A stretch of DNA of 13,111 nucleotides from Candidatus Zixiibacteriota bacterium. GTDB lineage: Bacteria; Zixibacteria; MSB-5A5; GN15; FEB-12. Of this stretch, positions 6,342 through 12,951 are shown one piece after another (the first letter of the stretch is position 1; the number at the start of each line of letters is the position of its first letter). The position numbers and the translations under genes are program-made. The stretch lies in NCBI GenBank assembly GCA_022570975.1, contig JACZYS010000049.1, forward strand, positions 1-13,111, given 5' to 3'. Under the pieces are notes generated by a model. The model was not told the origin of the DNA. It saw nothing but the letters and a program-made list of their open reading frames with translations, and ran no database searches.

Positions 6342-7975
6342 TACTCGGTAAGAAGAGTCCCTCCAAAGCAGAATTAGAGCAGCTTCAAAAACTCTATAAG
6401 ACCGACGAAAAAATTGGAGAACGACTGGGGGGGGTTCCATCTTATCTGGTAGCATATTGGCGGCGTAAAAAGAACATCCCGAAATATTCTCTGCCAAAAT
6501 TTCCTGAGAGTGAGATTAGGAATCTCTGGGAGAGATATGGCGATGATGACAAGTGCGGTATGGAGCTGGGAATTTCCAAGGCCGCTTTTTATAACTGGCG
6601 AAGAAAATATGGTCTAAAGGAAAAGCCTCTCTTTTTGAAGCTGGAGCAGTTGGAATTTAATTTCCCCGGCACCAAGTCCAGCGCGGGAGCTATGACACTA
6701 TTTGGAAAGCAGACAATTTCTCAAAAAATTATTGCCGGCCTTTCAGACAGAGAAAAAATTGAAGTCGGTGAAACTGTTGAACTTGAACCGGATCTGGCTG
6801 TCACTGACAATGAAATTGAAAGAATTATTGAGATTTTTGAAGAGAGTGGCAGTAATTTTTTATGGAATCCATCGAAAAATGTTTTGATTAATAATTTACT
6901 CGAAAATTCACCAATGGGTTTGTCGTTATCTGATAAAAAATTGAGAGATTTTGCCCGCCTTCAGAAAATTCGAAAATTTTATGATATCTTCACCGGCTAT
7001 ACCCAGCGTCTGATTATAGAAAATGGAATTGCTCATCCCGGTAAACTGATTATTGGTAATTCTTTTGAGATCTTCTCGGTTGCGGCCTTAACTGCAATGC
7101 CTTTTAAAATCAACAGCAATGAGATGGCCTCTCTCTGGGGAAGCGGTAAGTTGACAATAACGGTTCCGTCAACAATCAGAATTGAGCTGGGGGGAAGAAA
7201 AGTCCGCTCAATTTCTGCCCGAGACATTGGCCTCCATGTTATGGACAAACTCTCCGGAGAAAATTTGACGGGAAAGGCAATTGAATATTATGGTTCTGTA
7301 ATCTCTCATTTTTCAATAGGTGAACGGTCTAAACTGGCCTCCACATCGTACGGGCTAAATGTATCAAGTGTGATTTGTCAATATGATGCTTCGGTGAGGA
7401 GGTACTTGAGAAATTTGACAAATTTTACTTTCCCAGCTATGGCCGCTGATAAAGATGCTGTTTATGAAAGTTATTTCCATATAAATATTGAAAAGCTCCT
7501 GCCGCAAATTGCCGGACCCAATGATATTTTGAAGATAAAAACGGTTGCCGAGCTCGAAAGTTTAACTGTCAGTCAGATTTTCCTGGGAGGTCCGGAAAGT
7601 GGCAAATACGAAGATTTAAGAATTGCAGCTGATATTTTAAAAGGTGAGAAAGTTGATAAGAACTGCCGTCTTTTTATAATTCCGGCATCACGAAAAGTTT
7701 ATTTGGAAGCACTTAGAAAAGGACTTATCAGAATTTTCTCTGAGTCCGGGGCAATAATTCTTCCGGCAGGATATAATCTCACTTTGATGAATATAATGAC
7801 AATGCTTTCAAGCGATGAGGTCTGTCTGACCACGGTGCATTCTCACATGATTGAAAAACAGGAGAAAAACCTGCCAATCAAACAAGACAACGACTTTTAT
7901 CTCTGCTCATCGTCAACAGCCGCAGCCTCTGCTGTCAAAGCGGAAATCAGTGACCCGATAAGATTTTTGTCCTAA
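6338..7975 (+). CDS. Tandem-HTH protein fused to a catalytically dead LeuC/aconitase-like domain
   Basis: 545 aa. Two repeated helix-turn-helix units open it, about residues 9-51 and 56-97, each ending in a WRRK recognition helix (YWRRKKN, NWRRKYG). Residues 119-545 follow the 3-isopropylmalate dehydratase large subunit (LeuC) along its whole length: KFYDIFTG, GIAHPGKLIIGNS, SGKLTITVPSTI, GKAIEYYG, YEDLRIAADILKG, IIPASRKVY, ending YLCSSSTAAASAV. Yet the working residues are gone. The DH pair is N185-N186, DSHT is NSFE at 241-244, and NM--E is ST--G at 335-339. The cluster Cys of GSCTNGR is P419, and the two of CGPC are A477 and N480. So it should bind no [4Fe-4S] cluster and catalyse nothing of the LeuC type. 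I infer a DNA-binding sensor or regulator. The start overlaps the HIT stop by ATGA. One HTH turn carries a G8 run (6427-6434). No LeuD partner is near. Confidence 0.85.
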   Translation: MILGKKSPSKAELEQLQKLYKTDEKIGERLGGVPSYLVAYWRRKKNIPKYSLPKFPESEIRNLWERYGDDDKCGMELGISKAAFYNWRRKYGLKEKPLFLKLEQLEFNFPGTKSSAGAMTLFGKQTISQKIIAGLSDREKIEVGETVELEPDLAVTDNEIERIIEIFEESGSNFLWNPSKNVLINNLLENSPMGLSLSDKKLRDFARLQKIRKFYDIFTGYTQRLIIENGIAHPGKLIIGNSFEIFSVAALTAMPFKINSNEMASLWGSGKLTITVPSTIRIELGGRKVRSISARDIGLHVMDKLSGENLTGKAIEYYGSVISHFSIGERSKLASTSYGLNVSSVICQYDASVRRYLRNLTNFTFPAMAADKDAVYESYFHINIEKLLPQIAGPNDILKIKTVAELESLTVSQIFLGGPESGKYEDLRIAADILKGEKVDKNCRLFIIPASRKVYLEALRKGLIRIFSESGAIILPAGYNLTLMNIMTMLSSDEVCLTTVHSHMIEKQEKNLPIKQDNDFYLCSSSTAAASAVKAEISDPIRFLS

Positions 7976-7999
7976 TTGTTTTAATCAAAATGCAATTAG
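7972..7999. terminator. Hairpin shared by two convergent genes, stop codons in its arms
   Basis: CTAATTG (7972-7978) and CAATTAG (7993-7999) are perfect inverted repeats, and TTTT/AAAA inside the loop can extend the stem. The TAA of the HTH-LeuC gene lies in the left arm and the TAA of the minus-strand gene in the right arm. The stem is AT-rich with no T-tract outside it, so as a terminator it would be weak. It may simply protect both 3' ends. Confidence 0.4.
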
Positions 8000-8337
8000 T
8001 GTTGAGATTCGTTCTCTGGTTGTGATTGATTATCCGGTGGACGATTTCTGTTGTGATCCAGATCTTTGAAGAGAGGAGTAAACATCACCAGTATCAAGAA
8101 AAATGTCGGCAGAAAAATAGGAAAATATAATAGCCAGAGAGGAACAACCTGACTTGGTTCATCCGGTTTAGGTTTATTTGTGCTGCCCAATTCTTTCCAG
8201 TCTCCATTTCCGTCCGGTATCCAGCTATTTTCTGAACTCCAGAGTGAGTAAGATTCGCCGTAAGTCGCTTTTAAGATAAGCGAAGGAGTTAAGTACAATA
8301 TCAAAATTATTATCAGAACTTTTAAACTTCTATCCAT
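7996..8337 (-). CDS. Small two-helix membrane protein, unknown function
   Basis: 113 aa from the ATG at 8337 (MDRSLKVLIII). A TTG ten codons upstream at 8367 is in frame but has no better ribosome site. Visible parts: a hydrophobic segment at about 4-22 (VLIIILILYLTPSLIL), a polar Trp/Gly/Pro-rich stretch of about 45 residues (SENSWIP, KPDEPSQVV), a second hydrophobic segment at about 68-92 (PLWLLYFPIFLPTFF onward), then a short hydrophilic tail rich in Asn, Pro, Gln and His. The likely topology is two membrane spans with the polar stretch between them. I recognise no family. It converges on the HTH-LeuC gene with a 20-nt gap and is divergent from the acetyltransferase. Confidence 0.6.
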   Translation of the reverse strand: MDRSLKVLIIILILYLTPSLILKATYGESYSLWSSENSWIPDGNGDWKELGSTNKPKPDEPSQVVPLWLLYFPIFLPTFFLILVMFTPLFKDLDHNRNRPPDNQSQPENESQH

Positions 8338-8494
8338 GATCCCAAAATCTAAATTTTTTGACTGCAAATCAAGGTTTTTGAGTTTTAATATCGGTGGTCA
8401 AACTGGTGGCGAAAACCTGATAGGCATAAACCTGAGATTCAAGAAATCCTGAGTGTCAAAAGCTTATCAATCAAAAATTAAAAAAAATATTTTT

Positions 8495-8519
8495 AATTGA
8501 TATTGCCAATTGATATTGC
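8495..8519 (+). repeat. 13-nt tandem direct repeat upstream of the acetyltransferase
   Basis: AATTGATATTGC occurs at 8495-8506 and again at 8508-8519, period 13, ending 12 nt before the ATG of the GNAT gene. Each copy holds a TTGATA. An AT-only 8-bp inverted repeat (8477-8484 with 8490-8497) sits just before. It could be an operator or promoter element. The rest of the 8338-8531 gap shows nothing I can name. Confidence 0.5.
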
Positions 8520-8531
8520 GAAAATGTAATT

Positions 8532-9092
8532 ATGGGTACAGATAAAAAAACATATCCAACTCAATCCTCACTGATTGGAAAAAAAGTTTACCTTAAACCA
8601 ACGACTGTTGAGGAAACTGTTCAATTTGAGAAGTGGTATCTTCACTCTGAGCCGGAACGAATAAGCTGGAAACCTCAGCTCTTTAAAAGCAAGGATGAGC
8701 TTTCAAATGAATTCAAAAAAAACAGTTCTTCTCTTTTTGAGCAGAGTTTTTCTGTTTTCCGAAAAGATGACAATATGCTATTGGGGATGGTATCATATTC
8801 TGATTATAATCCGCTAAACAGGTCTGCTGAAATAGATGCTATTATTGACCCGCAGGACAGAAAAAACGGATTTGGCGAAGATGCCCTTAAAACATTGATA
8901 AAATATCTGTTTACATATCGTGATTTAAACAAAGTTTACGGATATGCTTCCGAGTTAAATACCGAGGCAACTGCCATGTTTGAGTTACTTCATTTTGAAA
9001 AAGACGGCGCCTTGCGGGACCATCACTTTTACAGGGGTGAGTATAAGAAATTGTTTGTTTTTTCTCTTTTAAGATTTCAGGCAGAGTTATAA
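8532..9092 (+). CDS. GNAT N-acetyltransferase, RimJ/RimL type
   Basis: 186-aa acetyl-CoA-dependent acetyltransferase of the Acetyltransf_3-like group. Seen in order: LIGKKVYLKPTTVEE (first strand, as in RimJ/RimL), MLLGMVSYSDYN and AEIDAIIDPQDRKNGFGEDA, which contains the acetyl-CoA-binding R-x-x-G-x-G (RKNGFG) after the central strand. Then VYGYASELNTEATAMFELLHF and GALRDHHFYRGEYKKL, the typical N--A---f--l-F--eG--R-h-f--G-y ending of this family. Substrates include ribosomal-protein N-termini, antibiotics and other amines; which one applies here is not visible. There is no good Shine-Dalgarno before the ATG. It converges on pyrF with a 38-nt gap. Confidence 0.85.
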   Translation: MGTDKKTYPTQSSLIGKKVYLKPTTVEETVQFEKWYLHSEPERISWKPQLFKSKDELSNEFKKNSSSLFEQSFSVFRKDDNMLLGMVSYSDYNPLNRSAEIDAIIDPQDRKNGFGEDALKTLIKYLFTYRDLNKVYGYASELNTEATAMFELLHFEKDGALRDHHFYRGEYKKLFVFSLLRFQAEL

Positions 9093-9130
9093 CTGCTGGA
9101 AAATAATTAAACTTATTGACCCTGTCCCGG

Positions 9131-10126
9131 CTATGCTCCTGAGAGGTCATCCGGTTTATCTGTTGTTTCCTGAGTGGGTGGGTTATCTTGAATTTCGGTA
9201 ATGTCATCATTTGAATTTTGATTTGGAATTGTTTCTGAAGTCTCTGTGGTCTTGGCTGCCTCCGTTTCACCCGGAAGTGTTTTTGGCGGAAGGGGCATGC
9301 CGTCTTTCTGAGGTTTTCCGGTTTTGATAAACATTACCGTGTCATTTAATTTTTGAAGTTCAGCTCTTGCCCGCTGGGCAAAATCCGGGCCGTTTGATGC
9401 ATATAAGACGGAGCGTGAGACATTTATCACGGCCGGTTTGGTGAAGTTTGCCGTTCCGTTTTTGACAGCCATCTCAAGCGAACCTCCCTGGGCTCCTACC
9501 CCGGGAATCAAAATGGGCATATCTTTGGCAATACTACGTACCGCCAGAAGTTCATCGGGCTGGGTGGCACCCACAACCAGACCGCAGTTTGCTTCTTTGT
9601 TCCAGAAATCAACTTTTTCAGCAACAATCTGGTAGATTGGTTTTCCATCCACTTTAAGCATCTGAAAATCTTTGGCCCCGGAATTGGAAGTGAGACAGAG
9701 AATAAACACGCCACTGTCTTTGTATTCAAGAAAGGGCCTGATAGAGTCATAACCCATGTATGGATTTATGGTGACCCATGACACACCCAAAATTTCAAAG
9801 GCTGAGCGAGCATAATGGGAGGCGGTGTTTCCAATATCATTCCGTTTTCCATCCAGAATGACCGGGATATTATCAGGTACACGTTCAATTATGAGTTTTA
9901 AAAGGGAAAAACCTTCGGTCCCCAGACTTTCAAAAAAGGCCATATTAGGTTTGTATGCACAGACCAAGTCAGAGGTAGCATCAATAATACGGTTGGCGAA
10001 ATCAAAAATGGACTTTAGAGAGCCGTTATATTCTGACGGTATCTTTTTTGGATCCAAATCCAAACCAAGGCATATATAAGACTTTTGATCTTCCTGTACT
10101 TTTTTTAATTTTTCTGTGACATTCAT
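9131..10126 (-). CDS. pyrF: Orotidine 5'-phosphate decarboxylase, type 2, with acidic tail
   Basis: Converts OMP to UMP, the last step of de novo pyrimidine synthesis. The core, residues 1-270, is the type-2 (longer) OMPDC: CLGLDLDP, CAYKPNMAFFES, the catalytic DGKRNDIGNTA with D92, K94 and D97, INPYMGYDS, VVGATQP, the phosphate-binding PGVGAQGG (208-215) and NVSRSVLY with R238. The family usually stops at about 270-280 residues. Here about 60 more follow (271-331), rich in Thr, Glu, Pro, Asn and Asp, with no hydrophobic core and probably disordered. The ATG directly abuts the stop of the upstream PyrD-containing ORF (TAAATG), with AAGGA inside that ORF's end as ribosome site, so the two are translationally coupled. 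Confidence 0.93.
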   Translation of the reverse strand: MNVTEKLKKVQEDQKSYICLGLDLDPKKIPSEYNGSLKSIFDFANRIIDATSDLVCAYKPNMAFFESLGTEGFSLLKLIIERVPDNIPVILDGKRNDIGNTASHYARSAFEILGVSWVTINPYMGYDSIRPFLEYKDSGVFILCLTSNSGAKDFQMLKVDGKPIYQIVAEKVDFWNKEANCGLVVGATQPDELLAVRSIAKDMPILIPGVGAQGGSLEMAVKNGTANFTKPAVINVSRSVLYASNGPDFAQRARAELQKLNDTVMFIKTGKPQKDGMPLPPKTLPGETEAAKTTETSETIPNQNSNDDITEIQDNPPTQETTDKPDDLSGA

Positions 10127-12097
10127 TTAATATTTCCTTACCTGTCCGATTAACTCATTGACCGAACCAAGTTTCTTTTTCTTTAGATATTTTTTTAAGT
10201 CATCAATAATTTTAAGCGGCAAAAACGGATCAACAAACAAAGCTGTCCCAATCTGCACGGCAGTAGCTCCACAGAGCAAAAACTCAACGACATCGGAATA
10301 ATTTGAAATTCCGCCTATTCCTATAATAGGGAGCCTACATTTATTATATACTATATTGACCATAGCCAGCGCAATCGGTTTTATGGCCGGTCCGGTCAGT
10401 CCGCCATTATTGTTAGTCAGAACCGGTTTGTTTGTCTCTATGTCAATGGATGTTCCTATGAGAGAGTTAATAATTGCCAGAGCGTCTGCACCCCCCTGCT
10501 CAGCGGCAAGGGCAATTGCTGAGATATCGGTAACGTTGGGGGCTAGCTTGGCAATAATCGGCCGCTTGAATACTTTTTTTACTTCTTTCATAAACTTGCC
10601 AAGGGCATGGTCAGAATAAATCATGCCGTTGAATTCCTTTGAACTATCTAAATTATCGAAATGTTTCATGAGAGATGAATCGGGCAGATCAAACGGTTCA
10701 TGATTGGAGAGAGTGAAGATGGTCAGCTGAAAAGGACGGGGTAGAGAGTCAATAATTAATCCTGCCTGATCAAATAATATATGGTCAGGAATGCCCCACT
10801 TGGAAAAATTTAAACTGTCATCAAAATTATCATCTCCCCAGAATTTATCATACCCTTTCTGTCTAAAAAAACCCTGCATATTATCGAAACTGATATCACC
10901 GCCATATAGAAATCCATTATAATAATTGCGCCTCTTCAAAATTTCTGAGAAACTCAGAAAAGGATGCATGGCATTATATCTTTTAAGAATTGCCCGGCCC
11001 GGCATAGCCGGAAAAGAACACAACAAGGCACCCAATCCATAGTTGGAGCGGTTGCTTGCCGAATAAAAATTGTTAAACAAAATTCCGTCGGCTGCCAGAG
11101 AATCAAAATACGGGGTCAACTGTTTCGCTGAGCCAAGGGCCCCAATGTTTCTGGCCGAAAAACTTTCCATTATTATCAGGACAATGTTTGGCTCAAATGA
11201 AAATTTTGCCCGGGGTTGAAATTTGGTTCTATAAATAGAATTTAAACTATCAAGCAAAGTTTCGTTTCTGGCAGACAACATGTCTTGAGTCGTCTTAAGC
11301 GCCTCAGAAAAATTTACAAAACGGAATCTTTCGTTTTCTCTAAGATAGCTTAGACGGGGGTCAAAATTATCCTCCTGAATTGATCTGGTCAGAGTGTAAA
11401 TGGGGTTTAAGGTCATTTGATTTATAAAGTGGTTCTGAGAAATATAAGCCGTTCCCCAGTCAAGCGGGGCTATGCCAAAAGTGCCTCTGATACCGGCCAG
11501 AGAAAAGATCAGAATCATGAAATAAATAAGAACATCTTTCCTGTCAGAGAGTTTATCTTGCTCTATTACTCGATGCCTGTTTTTAAAGAACCGGTAAAAG
11601 AGCAGGGTGAGAATAATCCATGAAGCAATAACAACATAATATTGCGGCTGCAAAATTATCATGTCCATGACCATGTTTCCTTCGCCAACATATTCATAGG
11701 CCAGATAATTTAACCTTGAATCAAAATTGGCAAAAAACGAGATGTCTGATAAATGGAAAATTGTAAATAAAGAAAAAATAGTTGTTAGATATGTTATGAG
11801 AGAATATTTTTCAAAATTCCTTTTTAGTTTAATCTGAAAAATAACCGATGCCAGCAGGAAAAAGAGTATGACCGGCAAGAGTAATGTAAGCACCACCACC
11901 GTGTCAAACCGGATACCGGTCAAGAAAGATTTGGCTATGTCCCGGAAGTTAGAATCGCCTGACTGTTCAAGAAAATAGAGATAAAAAACAAACCGCAAGA
12001 TGCTTGTATATAAAAGTCCGAAAAGAAAAGTTTGAAGAAGAAACTTGACCGGAGAGAGATATAGACTTTTTATTGATTTAATCAGGTTCATGAACAT
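10127..12097 (-). CDS. Chimeric ORF: LtaS-like membrane phosphoglycerol transferase joined to C-terminal half of PyrD
   Basis: 656 aa. Residues 1-505 are an LtaS-like alkaline-phosphatase-superfamily protein. There are five membrane helices (about 19-42, 66-88, 101-118, 153-170, 190-206), then the outer domain with IIMESFSARN (E311, metal ligand), LTPYFDSLA, a Ser-Asn in place of the usual Thr-Asp near 351, FLYGGDISFDNM, and FTLSNHEPFD (H466). Residues 505-656 are the C-terminal half of class 1B dihydroorotate dehydrogenase: KRPIIAKLAPNVTD, NNNGGLTGPAIKPIAL, IIGIGGISNYSDV, AVQIGTALF. The LtaS part stops just after IYSDHALGKF and lacks the later DHG metal site. The PyrD part lacks its N-terminal half with the catalytic Cys and dihydroorotate site. 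Neither half should work. The joint is on an A7 tract (10574-10580). This is a deletion fusion or a misassembly; pyrF follows as in a pyr operon. Confidence 0.85.
   Translation of the reverse strand: MFMNLIKSIKSLYLSPVKFLLQTFLFGLLYTSILRFVFYLYFLEQSGDSNFRDIAKSFLTGIRFDTVVVLTLLLPVILFFLLASVIFQIKLKRNFEKYSLITYLTTIFSLFTIFHLSDISFFANFDSRLNYLAYEYVGEGNMVMDMIILQPQYYVVIASWIILTLLFYRFFKNRHRVIEQDKLSDRKDVLIYFMILIFSLAGIRGTFGIAPLDWGTAYISQNHFINQMTLNPIYTLTRSIQEDNFDPRLSYLRENERFRFVNFSEALKTTQDMLSARNETLLDSLNSIYRTKFQPRAKFSFEPNIVLIIMESFSARNIGALGSAKQLTPYFDSLAADGILFNNFYSASNRSNYGLGALLCSFPAMPGRAILKRYNAMHPFLSFSEILKRRNYYNGFLYGGDISFDNMQGFFRQKGYDKFWGDDNFDDSLNFSKWGIPDHILFDQAGLIIDSLPRPFQLTIFTLSNHEPFDLPDSSLMKHFDNLDSSKEFNGMIYSDHALGKFMKEVKKVFKRPIIAKLAPNVTDISAIALAAEQGGADALAIINSLIGTSIDIETNKPVLTNNNGGLTGPAIKPIALAMVNIVYNKCRLPIIGIGGISNYSDVVEFLLCGATAVQIGTALFVDPFLPLKIIDDLKKYLKKKKLGSVNELIGQVRKY
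10568..10585 (-). other. Fusion joint between LtaS-like and PyrD parts
   Basis: The minus-strand sequence here is GAAGTAAAAAAAGTATTC, coding EVKKVF. EVKK fits both parents: the helix after SDHALGKF in LtaS-like proteins and the helix before the KLAPN strand in PyrD. The A7 run flanked by GTA on both sides is a short direct repeat suited to slippage, deletion or a false assembly overlap. The exact base of the joint cannot be fixed. Confidence 0.6.
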
Positions 12098-12125
12098 AAC
12101 AGAGAAAGAATTGATTTTATCAAAG

Positions 12126-12141
12126 AAGTCAAGTTTGACTT
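12126..12141. promoter_or_regulatory. 16-bp inverted repeat between the YbjQ-family gene and the LtaS-like ORF
   Basis: AAGTCAA-GT-TTGACTT, perfect 7-bp arms, in the 72-nt gap upstream of the start at 12097. The 2-nt centre is too tight for a good RNA hairpin and no T-tract follows. The symmetry suits a dimeric protein binding site better than a terminator. The arms contain TTGACT, a -35-like hexamer, but I find no well-spaced -10. Confidence 0.3.
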
Positions 12142-12169
12142 GGCTGCAAAAAATTATGCCAGTATTAAA

Positions 12170-12490
12170 CTACTCATCCTCAACTTGAACGGCAGTACCG
12201 TAAACCAAAAGCTCGGCGGCCCCTTTCATTATTTCAGAGGTAGAGAACCGCACCATGACAATGGCATTGGCCCCTTGTGATTTGGCATCGGCCGCCATTC
12301 TGTCAATCGCTTGCTCTCTGGATTCGGCTAAGAGCTTGGTATATTCGTGAATCTCGCCGCCAACAATATTGCGAAAAACGGCCATGATATCCTTGCCAAT
12401 ATGACGGGCCCGGATTGTATTTCCCTTTACAAGACCGATTGATTTTGTGATTTTCTTTCCAACAATATGTTCGGAAGTGGTCATTATCAT
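12170..12490 (-). CDS. YbjQ/UPF0145-family protein
   Basis: 106-aa cytoplasmic protein of the YbjQ (UPF0145, heavy-metal-binding-like) family, which forms small homo-oligomers and has no settled function. Seen: TTSEHIVGKKI at the N-terminus, GNTIRARHIGKDI, FRNIVGGEIHEYTKLL, the helix AESREQAIDRMAADAKSQGA and the strand NAIVMVRFSTSEI, ending in AELLVYGTAV; together these are the family signature. The start at 12490 is fixed by AAGGAGG 8 nt upstream, better placed than for the second ATG at 12484. Its ATG overlaps the stop of the anti-sigma-like gene (ATGA), so it is the third member of the sigma-factor operon. Confidence 0.9.
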   Translation of the reverse strand: MIMTTSEHIVGKKITKSIGLVKGNTIRARHIGKDIMAVFRNIVGGEIHEYTKLLAESREQAIDRMAADAKSQGANAIVMVRFSTSEIMKGAAELLVYGTAVQVEDE

Positions 12491-12951
12491 TTTGAGACCT
12501 CCTTGTACCTGTCACGTTTATAAGCAAATAATGATTCCCGTCCTACCGATACCAATAAAATGGCCAGCCCAACCGATAAAAGTACAACTGCGGCTTTCAA
12601 ATATAAGGGGATGGCGTTATCAGAGAAGATATCTTTGAAAAACTGAATCATGCCAAACGATGCTAATACAATGGCGCCAACCGAGAAAAACACCCAGCCC
12701 AATCCTCTTTCTGTTTTCCGGTAGAGTGACTCCCAGTAATTTTGCCAGACTTCATCGGGAAGGTCATCGTAGGTCAGCAGGCTCGTTTTATCTTTAATCA
12801 TTTGCATCTCTTTGAGCTCGGTTTGAAGTTGCCGGTTGTTTTCAAGTTCTTTTTCAAATTCGGCTCTTTCAGAATCCGAAAGTTCACCATCAACATAACC
12901 GGCCAGCATCTCGTTCAGTCTGTTGTTGAGTCTGTTATTATTGTCATGCAT
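12487..12951 (-). CDS. Anti-sigma-like membrane protein without zinc cysteines
   Basis: 154 aa. Residues 14-47 (MLAGYVDGELSDSERAEFEK onward, then QLQTELKE) match the helical pattern of the ZAS/zf-HC2 anti-sigma domain that wraps ECF sigma factors (-aYvDGeLs--e----e--l). However, the protein has no cysteine at all, so the usual HxxxCxxC zinc site is absent; zinc-free versions of this fold are known. A linker with DLPDEVWQNYWESLY follows, then two membrane spans at about 84-106 and 114-137, with a basic C-terminal end (YKRDRYKE). The start overlaps the sigma gene's end by 8 nt. Inferred role: membrane-held inhibitor of the adjacent sigma factor. The N-terminal Asn-rich stretch (DNNNRLNNRLN) is unusual. 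Confidence 0.75.
   Translation of the reverse strand: MHDNNNRLNNRLNEMLAGYVDGELSDSERAEFEKELENNRQLQTELKEMQMIKDKTSLLTYDDLPDEVWQNYWESLYRKTERGLGWVFFSVGAIVLASFGMIQFFKDIFSDNAIPLYLKAAVVLLSVGLAILLVSVGRESLFAYKRDRYKEVSK

Noticed and set aside
8338..8531. Possible small RNA or riboswitch in the gap before the acetyltransferase
   Set aside because: Only AT-rich symmetry and a short direct repeat are visible; no GC-rich stem, terminator or known aptamer core.
9438..9635. Open frames on the strand opposite pyrF and opposite other genes
   Set aside because: They mirror the codon structure of well-recognised genes, show no family motifs and no ribosome sites.
10127..12097. A genuine bifunctional LtaS-PyrD enzyme
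   Set aside because: One part would be outside the membrane and the other in the cytoplasm, and each lacks essential active-site residues, so a working bifunctional protein is implausible.
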